Notes under the pieces: model-generated
What the model saw: only the letters and a program-made list of their open reading frames with translations
The model's database searches: none
What the model was told of the DNA's origin: nothing
Assembly (NCBI GenBank): GCA_902806365.1
Contig: CADCWJ010000734.1
Span: 1 to 12,053 of the forward strand
Direction: 5' to 3'
DNA: 12,053 bases
From: an uncultured Thermomicrobiales bacterium
Lineage (GTDB): Bacteria; Chloroflexota; Chloroflexia; Thermomicrobiales; UBA6265
In this document: in pieces, positions 1-6,511 of the stretch
Numbering within the stretch: position 1 is the stretch's first letter
Layout: each line of letters begins with the position of its first letter
Made by a program: the position numbers and the translations under genes

Positions 1-41
1 ACGAGAAGGGCCTCGATGAGGTACATGATGACATCACCCAT
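1..41 (-). CDS. 5' fragment of a gene leaving the left edge, unknown product
   Basis: Reading leftwards, an ATG at 41-39 opens a frame that stays open to the window edge and gives MGDVIMYLIEALL. An AGGAG Shine-Dalgarno lies 7 nt upstream of the ATG, which is the main reason to believe it. The start is hydrophobic after a short acidic beginning, as in a small membrane protein or signal anchor, but 13 codons cannot identify a family. An in-frame ATG at codon 6 is a weaker alternative start. The gene diverges from the acetyltransferase at 307. Confidence 0.4.
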   Translation of the reverse strand, partial: MGDVIMYLIEALL

Positions 42-306
42 CGGGTCGCTCCTAGCGTCGTTTTCCCCGTTCTCGGGGGATACTCAGTTGTTAAGGTGCG
101 TGAGGGCGAGCAGCCCGAAAGCGACCAAGGCAAGCGCCCCGGTCGTCTCTTCACAGCGACTACGCTAATGCCCTTACATGGAAGATGATACGGTTATGTC
201 GGAAAGGGCGTCAACCCGCGCCGTCACATTCCCTTAACATCGGCACTGAACGTACGCTCCGGATGAGACGGACCGGGAGCGACCTGGACGGGAGGCACCG
301 GGATCG
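42..306. other. divergent intergenic region with one short hairpin
   Basis: This 265-bp stretch separates the left-edge gene from the acetyltransferase. A short inverted repeat, CCCCG-TTCT-CGGGG, sits at 65-78, about 24 bp upstream of the left gene's ATG; it lacks a following T run on either strand, so it is not a standard terminator. I looked for -35/-10 pairs and found none with good spacing: TTAACA at 234-239 has no -10 at the right distance. Promoters for both flanking genes should lie here but cannot be placed. Confidence 0.4.
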
Positions 307-900
307 ATGCACGACAGCCAGCCGATCGTCAACATCGCCGGCGAGAAGATCACCCTGGGGCCGTTGTCGAAGGATGTGTTGCCCGCGATCACCCGCTGGA
401 TCAACGATTTCCATGCCCTTCGAACCCTGGGCGCGGGTATGCCAGGCCCATCCTCTCTCGAAAACGAGGAGGAGTGGTATGCCTCGGCAACCAGCCGCAC
501 CGCCGGCGTGACGTTCCTGATCCGCGAACGATCGAGCCATCGTCCGGTCGGGACGACCTCATTGCACGCGATCGACCACCGCAACCGGGCAACAACGTTC
601 GGTATCCTGATCGGTGAGCACGCCGCCAGGGGGCAGGGCTACGGTACCGAGGCGGCATCCCTGATGCTCGATTACGCGTTCAACGCCCTCGGGCTGCATT
701 CGGTCAGTCTCACCGTGGCGGAGTTCAACCTGGCCGGCCAAAGCGCCTATCGCAAGGCCGGGTTCCGGGAGTGCGGTCGCTTGCGGGAGCGGTTATGGCT
801 GGCCGGCAGGATGTGGGACCAGATTCATATGGATTGCCTCTCCACCGAGTTCACGAGCCCGGTACTGGCGGCGGTGTTCGCTCCGGACATGTCACGGTGA
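307..900 (+). CDS. GNAT family N-acetyltransferase, RimJ/RimL-like
   Basis: This 197-residue protein is a GCN5-related acetyltransferase, which moves the acetyl group of acetyl-CoA to an amine on a small molecule or protein N-terminus. The acetyl-CoA pyrophosphate-binding loop (motif A) is visible as R108-G-Q-G-Y-G113 after the strand GILIG, and the motif B signature N141-L-A-G...A147-Y148-R-K-A-G-F153 follows, as in RimJ/RimL and Acetyltransf_3 proteins. About 25 residues follow the fold and match nothing I know. The ATG at 307 has only a distant GGAGG (about 13 nt). The NYN gene begins shortly after the stop, so the two are probably one transcript. The substrate cannot be told from sequence; ribosomal-protein, amino-acid or antibiotic acetylation are all possible. 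Confidence 0.85.
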   Translation: MHDSQPIVNIAGEKITLGPLSKDVLPAITRWINDFHALRTLGAGMPGPSSLENEEEWYASATSRTAGVTFLIRERSSHRPVGTTSLHAIDHRNRATTFGILIGEHAARGQGYGTEAASLMLDYAFNALGLHSVSLTVAEFNLAGQSAYRKAGFRECGRLRERLWLAGRMWDQIHMDCLSTEFTSPVLAAVFAPDMSR

Positions 901-946
901 CGGCCGAATGGAAGCGACGGTCCAGCGTGACAACGATAGGACAGCA

Positions 947-2206
947 ATGAGTCAGCAGCGAAACGGGTCCAGCGATCTTCCCGTCATCGGGGAACCGGGT
1001 GGGCGGCAGGGGGATGTGGCTCTCCTGATCGACTATGAGAACCTGCAGATCAGCCTGAAGCGGCTGTTCAATGTGACCACGCCGCAGATGTCGCTGATCA
1101 TCCAGGAGGCGCAGGAACACGGCCGCCTCGTTCTCGCCCGCGCCTACGCGCCGTGGACATCGCCGGACCTGGCGATCGACGCCGAGAACCTGTACCGCCA
1201 GGGCATCGAGCTGATCTACGTCCCGACCCGGAAGAACAGTGCCGATGTCCGCCTCGCCGTCGATGCGGTCGAGACCGCTGGCCGATCGACCAACCTGACG
1301 ACCTTCGTGATCGTGACCGGGGATGGCGACCTGATCCATCCGCTTAACTTCCTCCGCCAGCAGGGGCGCAAGGTCGTCGTGATCGGTGTCGATGCGGCAA
1401 TGAGCCGGATGCTCTCCGCCGCCGCCGATTCGGTCCTGCTGTACGAGCGGGATCTCGATCCTTCCGTGCGGCGGCGTCATCCCCGGCGCGAGCCGACACG
1501 GGCAGATGCTGCCCCCGCCCAGCGTGTGGTCGAGGAGCCCGCCGTCCCAGCAACGCGGCGACTTACGCCTCTCAAGGACTTCTCCCCGGCCGACGAGGCG
1601 TTCCGGATGGTCAGGGATGCGTTGAGCCGGCGCGGAAATGGCGAGCCGGTGCTGTTCCAGGAGCTTGGTCACTGGCTCGGCCAGGATTACAGCTTGCGGC
1701 CCCGCGCATGGTACGGCGTTCCGTTCAGCGTGTTCATGGAGGCGGCGGAGCAGGAGGGTCACGTCGTGCTCACGACTTCCGGGGGCAACAGCTACGCCTC
1801 GCTTCCCAACGCGACCCCGGTTGGGACCCTGGAGGAAAATGCCGACGATGAGACGCAGGACGATGTCGAGGATGAGAGCCTTGGATCGAACGTCAAGCTG
1901 GAATCGCTCCGGCCCGAGGAGCAGCGCGACCTGTTCGATGCACTGCGCCAGCTGCACGCCGGCAAGCGTTCGAGCCATCTTGCCTTCCGCACGATCCTGA
2001 ATCACCTGCTCTCGACCAGCGTCCTTCCCCGCCTCAGCGAGTGGCAGATCCGGCGTCTGCTCAACGATCTCGCCAACCGCAAGCCCCCGGTGCTCGTGCG
2101 ATCCCAGAAGAAGGGCAAGAACCCGGCCGGCACCCCTTACTCGTATTCCACGTTCATGCTCACGAAGGACGATGCCGTACTCACCGTGCAGGACGACACG
2201 GAGTGA
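947..2206 (+). CDS. NYN-domain (LabA/DUF88-like) putative ribonuclease with LOTUS-like winged helix
   Basis: Numbered from the ATG at 947 (419 residues), residues about 22-168 form a NYN/PIN-like nuclease domain. The family's acidic metal-binding positions are visible: D29 in LLIDYEN, D100 in SADVR, and D126/D128 in VTGDGDL. Residues about 216-287 look like an OST-HTH/LOTUS winged helix (LFQELGHWL, then WYGVPFSVFMEAAE). An acidic linker (297-313) leads to a second winged-helix-like block at about 322-404 ending in a basic patch. NYN proteins are RNases or RNA-processing factors, and LOTUS domains bind RNA (G-rich RNA in known cases), so a regulated RNase is inferred. The 947 start has AGGA 5 nt upstream; an in-frame ATG at 908 lacks a ribosome binding site. 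It follows the acetyltransferase by 46 bp. Confidence 0.82.
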   Translation: MSQQRNGSSDLPVIGEPGGRQGDVALLIDYENLQISLKRLFNVTTPQMSLIIQEAQEHGRLVLARAYAPWTSPDLAIDAENLYRQGIELIYVPTRKNSADVRLAVDAVETAGRSTNLTTFVIVTGDGDLIHPLNFLRQQGRKVVVIGVDAAMSRMLSAAADSVLLYERDLDPSVRRRHPRREPTRADAAPAQRVVEEPAVPATRRLTPLKDFSPADEAFRMVRDALSRRGNGEPVLFQELGHWLGQDYSLRPRAWYGVPFSVFMEAAEQEGHVVLTTSGGNSYASLPNATPVGTLEENADDETQDDVEDESLGSNVKLESLRPEEQRDLFDALRQLHAGKRSSHLAFRTILNHLLSTSVLPRLSEWQIRRLLNDLANRKPPVLVRSQKKGKNPAGTPYSYSTFMLTKDDAVLTVQDDTE

Positions 2207-2469
2207 CCAACGCTCACCGTCCGTAGCGGGAGCGCTCCCAATGGGCCGTTTCCCAGCGGCGCTGCCAGCCGCGCCCTGCAAGAACGGTCGTGGCATACAC
2301 CTGAGGTCGATCTCCGCGACGACGGACCGCCTGGTGAAAGCGCAACGCGCCTGTGCAGACAATGACCCGGCAAGCGGCATCCGGACTGTCACGCGGTGGC
2401 GACGGGTGTAAATCACCGTCACATCATCCGGTCAACCCTTCAACTTTGCGCGGAAGGCCATCGCCTGCG
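2207..2469. other. convergent intergenic region with inverted repeats
   Basis: This 263-bp stretch lies between the 3' ends of the NYN gene and the glycosylase gene. It holds a perfect 12-bp palindrome GGGAGCGCTCCC at 2228-2239 and, close by, a GCGGC/GCCGC stem with a 7-nt loop at 2256-2272. These would suit bidirectional termination, but neither is followed by a T run on either strand, so a canonical intrinsic terminator is not shown. No coding sequence here is convincing. Confidence 0.4.
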
Positions 2470-3732
2470 TCACCCCGTTATGGATCGCCTCAGGAGCGGG
2501 AGCAGCGTGTCCGGGCTGCCATGGAGCACCTGGCACCTGTCGGGTTCTCCTCCCAGGAAGGCCATCAGATCCCGCAGCGCAACCGCGATCGAGCCGATCA
2601 GCGCGCTCGTCAGCCGAACGCCGGGTTCGAGATGCAGCGCCTTGACCGTCAGGATCCTCGATCGCCGGTCGTATGACGGGTCGAGCCGACCGACAAGCCG
2701 CCCGCGATGCAGGATCGGCAATGTGTAGTACCCGTAAATCCGCTTCGGCTCGGGGGTGTAGCACTCCAGCCGGTAGACGAAGTTCCAGAGCCGCTCGGTT
2801 CGATCCCGGTTCCAGCTCAGATTGTCGAACGGCGAGAGAAACGTGGTCAGGCGCGGCCGCCCGACCCCGTGCCGGAGCTGGTCCAGGCGATAGAGCAGCG
2901 CGGCGTCCATCCACACCGGGAGGTCGATACCCGCAACGATGACGCGGACGGCGGAGCCATCGTGCACCAGCCTGTCGAGAATCCGGGCGGTGCTGGCCTG
3001 CGAAACGTAGGCAGACCCACCTGTCCGGAAATAATCGGACGCCCACCGTGCCGTCGTTACGCCGAGCGCGTGTAACGCCCGGACGATGAAGGTCCGATCG
3101 CGCTCTTCATCCGGAATCGCCTCGCCGTCCCACAACTCCGGTATCGCCCGTTCGGGCACATCCCAGCTCCGCCCGAAGCCCCGGTCCCGGCGTGACAGTA
3201 CGAGCCGCCCGGCGGTCCAGAGGGAAGACAGCACCTCCCGCTCCGGTTTGGCGCCATACCATTCCCAGGCACTCGTGGGGGGAGCACCTTCCGGTGTCTC
3301 GAAGTGCCGCGACCCTAGCGGACCTTCCGCCCTGATGCGAGCGAGTACCCGTTCGATCGTGGCCCGATTCCCGGGATGCGCATACCACTCGTGCGCGCCC
3401 CGCCGCTCCATATGCGTGCGGAAGAGCCGAAGGTCCTCCCTCGCGATGATCGCGGCCGCGTGCGCCCAGTATTCGGTGATGCGTTGCTCCCCCGCATACA
3501 GGTCCTGCCAGAGCGACAGATCGTACGGACCGAGCCGGCTCCAGAGCACGGTCTCATGCGAACGGGAGATCACACTGATCGTGTCAAGCTGGACGCTGCC
3601 GAGCCGCCGGATCGTGGCCAGGATGTCCTCGCCGGTCACGCGCCGCCGGGACGGACGCCGGTCGAGCCCGCTCGCGATGACCGCGAGCCATCGCGCCTCG
3701 TCCCGGCTCAACTCGATCTCGACCACGCTCAC
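2470..3732 (-). CDS. YcaQ/AlkX-type winged-helix DNA glycosylase
   Basis: This protein belongs to the HTH_42 winged-helix family (COG3214) of E. coli YcaQ (AlkX) and Streptomyces AlkZ, monofunctional glycosylases that remove bulky alkylated bases and unhook interstrand crosslinks. The catalytic QxD motif of the YcaQ branch is visible as Q48-L-D50, followed by ISVISRSHETVLWSR. Family blocks near the C-terminus are also clear: LSPFDN (about 299-304), YGYYTLPIL (333-341) and GRLDP (348-352). The length (420 residues) is normal. I chose the GTG at 3732-3730 because GGAGG lies 6 nt upstream; an ATG nine codons earlier abuts a purine run with no spacing. It is divergent from the glycosyltransferase at 3883. 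The family assignment is firm; the repair substrate is inferred. Confidence 0.88.
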   Translation of the reverse strand: MSVVEIELSRDEARWLAVIASGLDRRPSRRRVTGEDILATIRRLGSVQLDTISVISRSHETVLWSRLGPYDLSLWQDLYAGEQRITEYWAHAAAIIAREDLRLFRTHMERRGAHEWYAHPGNRATIERVLARIRAEGPLGSRHFETPEGAPPTSAWEWYGAKPEREVLSSLWTAGRLVLSRRDRGFGRSWDVPERAIPELWDGEAIPDEERDRTFIVRALHALGVTTARWASDYFRTGGSAYVSQASTARILDRLVHDGSAVRVIVAGIDLPVWMDAALLYRLDQLRHGVGRPRLTTFLSPFDNLSWNRDRTERLWNFVYRLECYTPEPKRIYGYYTLPILHRGRLVGRLDPSYDRRSRILTVKALHLEPGVRLTSALIGSIAVALRDLMAFLGGEPDRCQVLHGSPDTLLPLLRRSITG

Positions 3733-3830
3733 CTTCGTCCTCCCGCACCAAGTCGCCATCCTTCCAATCCCGATGATGATGTATACGCGATGGTGTGGAC
3801 AGTCCGTGTCCCCGATCCCGGGAGCGACGT

Positions 3831-3836
3831 TATACT
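3831..3836 (+). promoter_or_regulatory. candidate -10 box for the GT4 gene
   Basis: TATACT differs from the sigma-70 -10 consensus at one base and lies 46 bp upstream of the GT4 ATG, implying a leader of about 40 nt. No good -35 occurs at 16-18 bp spacing; TGGACA at 3796-3801 is too far (29 bp), so this would need an activator or a different sigma factor. Confidence 0.4.
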
Positions 3837-3837
3837 C

Positions 3838-3863
3838 CGAGACGCGTATCGAGACAGTGTCTC
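3838..3863. promoter_or_regulatory. candidate operator: CGAGAC direct repeat plus perfect inverted repeat
   Basis: CGAGAC occurs at 3838-3843 and again at 3850-3855, exactly 12 bp apart. The second copy merges into a perfect inverted repeat, GAGACA-G-TGTCTC, at 3851-3863. The block lies just downstream of the candidate -10 box, over the likely transcription start of the GT4 gene, where a repressor would block initiation. A smaller related palindrome, GGACAGTCC, lies at 3797-3805. The binding protein is unknown. Confidence 0.35.
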
Positions 3864-3882
3864 CGCATCGTTTGGGCTACCA

Positions 3883-5028
3883 ATGCGAACCGTTCTCGTC
3901 CACGACTATCTGACGCAGTACGGCGGGGCCGAGCGGGTACTGGAGGCGTTCCACGCGCGCTTTCCCCAGAGCGATGTCCTGACGTCGCTTTACTGCCCGG
4001 ACCAGCTTCCGACGGCGTTCCAATGCTGGTCGATCCGGACGAGCCCGCTTGGCCGGCTCCCTGGTCTCTCCCGCACGCACCGTCTCTGGCTGCCGCTCTA
4101 CCCCGCGATCTTCGGGGCGCTCGGCCGGTCGATCGAACAGGCGGATATCGTGATCACCGACTCCAGCGCCTGGTCGCATCACGCCCGTCCGAGATCACGA
4201 ATTCCGACAATCTGCTACTGCCACTCCCCGGCCCGTTTTCTCTACGGAGACCGCGAGTACCTCGGGGCGACCCCTGGGCATCGCCTCGTCGGATCGCTAT
4301 CGCGGCTCATGTTTGGCCCCCTGCGATGGCTGGATCGACGAGCGGCGCGGCGCGTCACAATGTACCTCGCCAACTCCGCCGCGGTCGCCAAACGGATCGA
4401 ACGCGCGTACGGCATCAGGGCAGGCGTCGTCTACCCACCGGTCGACGTCGACCGGTTCCAGCCCGAAAACGTTGTGCCCGCTGAAGACTGGTTCCTGGTG
4501 GTCTCCCGCCTCGTCCCCCACAAATGGATCGATCGCGCGGTGCGAGCCAGCAACGCATCGGGATACCCTCTCAAGATCATCGGCGAGGGCCGGGCGCTTC
4601 CCGGACTGATGCGGATCGCCGGTCCGGGCGTGGAGTTTCTCGGTGCCTTGCCGGACAGCGACGTTGTCGACCACATGCAACGCTGCCGGGCCCTGATCGT
4701 GCCCGGCGTCGAGGATTTCGGAATGACCGCCGTGGAAGCGCAGGCCGCCGGACGGCCCGTTATCGCTTGCCGCGGCGGTGGCGCGCTGGAGACGGTGGTT
4801 GACGGCGTAACCGGGCTCTTCTTCGATCCCGGGGATGAGGCGTCGCTTCCCGAAGCGATGGCGACGATGGCCGGTCGGACGTGGGACACCAGCGTGATCC
4901 TGGAAAACGCGGCCCGGTTCCGGACCGACCGTTTCGTCGCGGAGATGGAGGAGCAGATAACGCGGGTATTGTCGACCCCTACCAGGGACGCCCCAGGAGC
5001 TGTCGGAACCGGAGGCGCCAGACCATGA
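3883..5028 (+). CDS. GT4 family glycosyltransferase, WbaZ-like mannosyltransferase
   Basis: This 381-residue enzyme is a retaining GT-B glycosyltransferase that moves a sugar from a nucleotide donor to a glycan or lipid acceptor at the cytoplasmic membrane face. The N-terminal acceptor domain opens with VHDYLTQYGGAERV (about 6-19) and carries CYCHSPARFLY (111-121), matching the YCHTPxRY region of WbaZ-like enzymes. The donor domain has VSRLVPHK (207-214) and the EX7E motif E277-DFGMTAV-E285, followed by RPVIACRGGGALETV. WbaZ relatives use GDP-mannose; that donor is inferred here. The frame is open 169 codons upstream of 3883, but those codons lie opposite the glycosylase gene and the family start is the ATG at 3883. 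No clear Shine-Dalgarno precedes it. The 3' end overlaps the convergent GT2 gene by 50 bp. Confidence 0.88.
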   Translation: MRTVLVHDYLTQYGGAERVLEAFHARFPQSDVLTSLYCPDQLPTAFQCWSIRTSPLGRLPGLSRTHRLWLPLYPAIFGALGRSIEQADIVITDSSAWSHHARPRSRIPTICYCHSPARFLYGDREYLGATPGHRLVGSLSRLMFGPLRWLDRRAARRVTMYLANSAAVAKRIERAYGIRAGVVYPPVDVDRFQPENVVPAEDWFLVVSRLVPHKWIDRAVRASNASGYPLKIIGEGRALPGLMRIAGPGVEFLGALPDSDVVDHMQRCRALIVPGVEDFGMTAVEAQAAGRPVIACRGGGALETVVDGVTGLFFDPGDEASLPEAMATMAGRTWDTSVILENAARFRTDRFVAEMEEQITRVLSTPTRDAPGAVGTGGARP

Positions 5029-5737
5029 GTGCGGCCTCGATCACGACGCGGCGAGAGAGTTTCGACTTGCCGGCGACCCGGTCAGTGAACGTGATCGGAA
5101 TCTGTTCGACCGCGAACCCTTTCCGAAGCGCCCGGTAGGTCGTCTCGATCTGAAAACAATAGCCATCGGAGTGGATCGAATCGAGCTCGATTCCGGCGAG
5201 GGTCGCCCGGCGCCAGACCTTGAACCCGCCCGTCAGATCCTTGATCGGCACGCTCAGGATGACTCCGGCGTAGAGGCCACCGGCCCGGCTGATGAGGCGC
5301 CGGTGCCATGGCCAGCCGAGCGTCGCGCCCCCCTCGATATAGCGGCTGGCGAGCACGAGCTCGGTGGTTTCTGCCGCCGCCACGAGCCGGGCGAGATCGG
5401 ATGGCTGATGGGAATGATCGGCGTCCATCTGCGCGATCAGCGGCACGTCGGTTTCCAGCGCACGCGCGAACCCCGCGACGTAGGCGCGTCCGATCCCCTG
5501 CTTCCGGTCACGCGTGAGCAACTCGACCCGGCCAGGGAACCTTGCGGCGAGTTCCGCAACAATGGGACCGGTGCCGTCGGGCGAGCTGTCGTCGACAACG
5601 AGAATGGCGTATCGGGCATCGAGGGCCAGAACCGTCTCGACGAGCGTTCCGATGTTGTCCCGTTCGTTGTAGGTGGGGATAACGACGAGAAGCCCAATCC
5701 GATCGATGGGGCGTTCATCGGGCGCAACCTGCCTCAC
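4979..5737 (-). CDS. polyprenol/dolichol-phosphate mannose synthase-like GT2 glycosyltransferase
   Basis: This 252-residue protein resembles DPM1/Ppm1, which transfers mannose from GDP-mannose to a polyprenyl phosphate at the inner membrane face, supplying lipid-linked mannose to outward-acting mannosyltransferases. GT-A motifs are in order: VVIPTYNERDNIG (18-30), VVDDSSPDGT (47-56), metal-binding D105-A-D107 in QMDADHSHQPSD, RYIEGG (132-137), DLTGGFKVWRR (167-177), GYCFQIET (192-199) and GKSKLSRR (223-230). No C-terminal membrane domain is present, as in soluble DPM1/Ppm1. The start is GTG at 5737-5735, overlapping the upstream receiver gene's stop as GTGA with no Shine-Dalgarno, so translation is probably coupled. 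A different sugar such as glucose cannot be excluded. Confidence 0.87.
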   Translation of the reverse strand: MRQVAPDERPIDRIGLLVVIPTYNERDNIGTLVETVLALDARYAILVVDDSSPDGTGPIVAELAARFPGRVELLTRDRKQGIGRAYVAGFARALETDVPLIAQMDADHSHQPSDLARLVAAAETTELVLASRYIEGGATLGWPWHRRLISRAGGLYAGVILSVPIKDLTGGFKVWRRATLAGIELDSIHSDGYCFQIETTYRALRKGFAVEQIPITFTDRVAGKSKLSRRVVIEAALMVWRLRFRQLLGRPW

Positions 5738-6117
5738 GAGTCGCTGTCGTTGCGGCCGCGAGAGAGCAGGAACTGGACCTGCACGAGCAGGGCATCGACA
5801 TCGAATGGCTTCGAGAGCAGAGCATCGGCTTCGAGCTCATCAGACCGGTCGCGCAGGGTGCGACTGGCGGACATCGCGATGATCGGCAACTCGGCGGTCT
5901 CGGATTCGCTGCGGAGCCGGGAGATCAGCGTTCCGCCATCGACGCCAGGGAGCATGATGTCCATCAGGATGAGGTCGGGCTTCCAGTCGCGGGCGAGCAC
6001 AAGCCCCTGAGCGCCATCCCGGGCGATGGCAACCGTGTGCCCTTCTCCCTGCAGGACGACCTCAATGAGCTGCGCCACATCCGTCTGATCTTCAACGACG
6101 AGAATTCGGGAGCTCAC
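5734..6117 (-). CDS. single-domain response regulator (receiver only)
   Basis: This 127-residue protein is a lone CheY-like receiver. It shows ILVVEDQ with acidic pocket E9/D10, phosphoacceptor D53 in LILMDIMLPGVDG, the conserved S83 in AMSAS, and K103-P104 in LSKPF. There is no output domain and no histidine kinase gene nearby, so it must be phosphorylated in trans and act by protein contact. I start it at the GTG at 6117-6115, which gives the normal N-terminus (SSRILVVED); AGGA lies about 10 nt upstream. The frame runs open to an ATG at 6240, but those 41 basic codons are not family-like. The stop overlaps the GT2 start by 4 bp, so the two form an operon, and the regulator may control or coordinate surface glycosylation. 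Confidence 0.88.
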   Translation of the reverse strand: MSSRILVVEDQTDVAQLIEVVLQGEGHTVAIARDGAQGLVLARDWKPDLILMDIMLPGVDGGTLISRLRSESETAELPIIAMSASRTLRDRSDELEADALLSKPFDVDALLVQVQFLLSRGRNDSDS

Positions 6118-6248
6118 GAAGGCAAAGTCCTTTTGCGCTTGTCTCTGGCGAAGACCGACCACTCGCATCTGGAGCGGATCGTCCCCCGCACGCCGTCGCT
6201 GTGACCTACCCGTTGCCAGCGCCGAACGTTTCAATTCCATCCTCGTAC

Positions 6249-6277
6249 AGCATACCGCGTACGGTCAGTGATGACAT
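6249..6277 (-). promoter_or_regulatory. weak candidate promoter of the receiver-GT2 operon
   Basis: Read on the minus strand, ATGTCA (6277-6272, 4/6 match to -35) is followed after 17 bp by TATGCT (6254-6249, 4/6 match to -10). Transcription would start near 6242 and leave a leader of about 125 nt before the GTG at 6117. The -35 lies inside the perfect palindrome TGATG-A-CATCA (6269-6279), which could serve as an operator. The box matches are poor. Confidence 0.25.
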
Positions 6278-6408
6278 CAGCAATTCAGTCAAGTATGAGC
6301 CCGAATACGCGTAGCAGGACGGATCCGGAGTAGCGGAAGGTAGTCGGCCCGACATCGTTGAGGCAGCGGTGTCGGACAGCCGCATCACCGACGCGTTCAC
6401 GCCGAGCA

Positions 6409-6429
6409 GGGGCAGGGGCAGGGCGAGGG
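6409..6429 (+). repeat. G-quadruplex motif built on a GCAGGG tandem repeat
   Basis: Three exact GCAGGG units (6406-6423) followed by CGAGGG (6424-6429) give four G runs, GGGG-CA-GGGG-CA-GGG-CGA-GGG. This fits the canonical G3+N1-7 rule with very short loops, which favours stable folding. The G strand is the plus strand, the template for the flanking minus-strand genes, so the RNA would be C-rich. It lies about 83 bp beyond the murA stop. Confidence 0.6.
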
Positions 6430-6511
6430 ACCGCCGCGACGTGCCGTCCTTATCTGTCGCACGTCATTTCTACGATCCGCTGTGCCGCGCTATCCGACGA
6501 GTCTGCCGCGA

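Larger units (their letters stand above)
6118..6511. other. 394-bp gap between murA and the receiver gene
   Basis: No convincing gene lies here. A 64-codon minus-strand frame at 6206-6400 (GTG start) and a 98-codon plus-strand frame running into murA have no ribosome binding site or recognisable motif. The gap holds a G-rich quadruplex motif at 6409-6429, a candidate promoter for the receiver gene at 6249-6277 and a palindrome at 6269-6279. I saw no clear terminator after the murA stop at 6512. Confidence 0.45.

Noticed and set aside
84..158. Short hydrophobic minus-strand frame ending ALALVAFGLLALTHLNN
   Set aside because: It looks like a membrane peptide, but there is no ATG or GTG start in the frame and no ribosome binding site; only a TTG near the end is available.
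2228..2272. Inverted repeats after the NYN gene as an intrinsic terminator
   Set aside because: No T run follows on either strand and the palindrome has no loop, so I describe it only as inverted repeats.
851..2422. A 523-codon open frame on the minus strand opposite the NYN gene
   Set aside because: Its product has no family motif, and it is fully opposite a gene with clear domain motifs. Long antisense frames are common in GC-rich DNA with strong third-position bias.
3376..3882. 169-codon upstream extension of the GT4 frame
   Set aside because: It lies opposite the glycosylase gene, reads as Arg/Pro-rich shadow sequence, and the GT4 family N-terminus begins exactly at the ATG at 3883.
3086..3913. 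275-codon plus-strand frame opposite the glycosylase
   Set aside because: Ser/Arg-rich shadow of the glycosylase gene with no ribosome binding site and no motif.
5171..6010. 279-codon plus-strand frame opposite the GT2 and receiver genes
   Set aside because: It crosses two well-supported genes on the other strand and has no recognisable domain.
6206..6400. 64-codon minus-strand frame in the murA-receiver gap
   Set aside because: No Shine-Dalgarno, no motif, biased composition; random open frames of this size are expected in GC-rich spacer.
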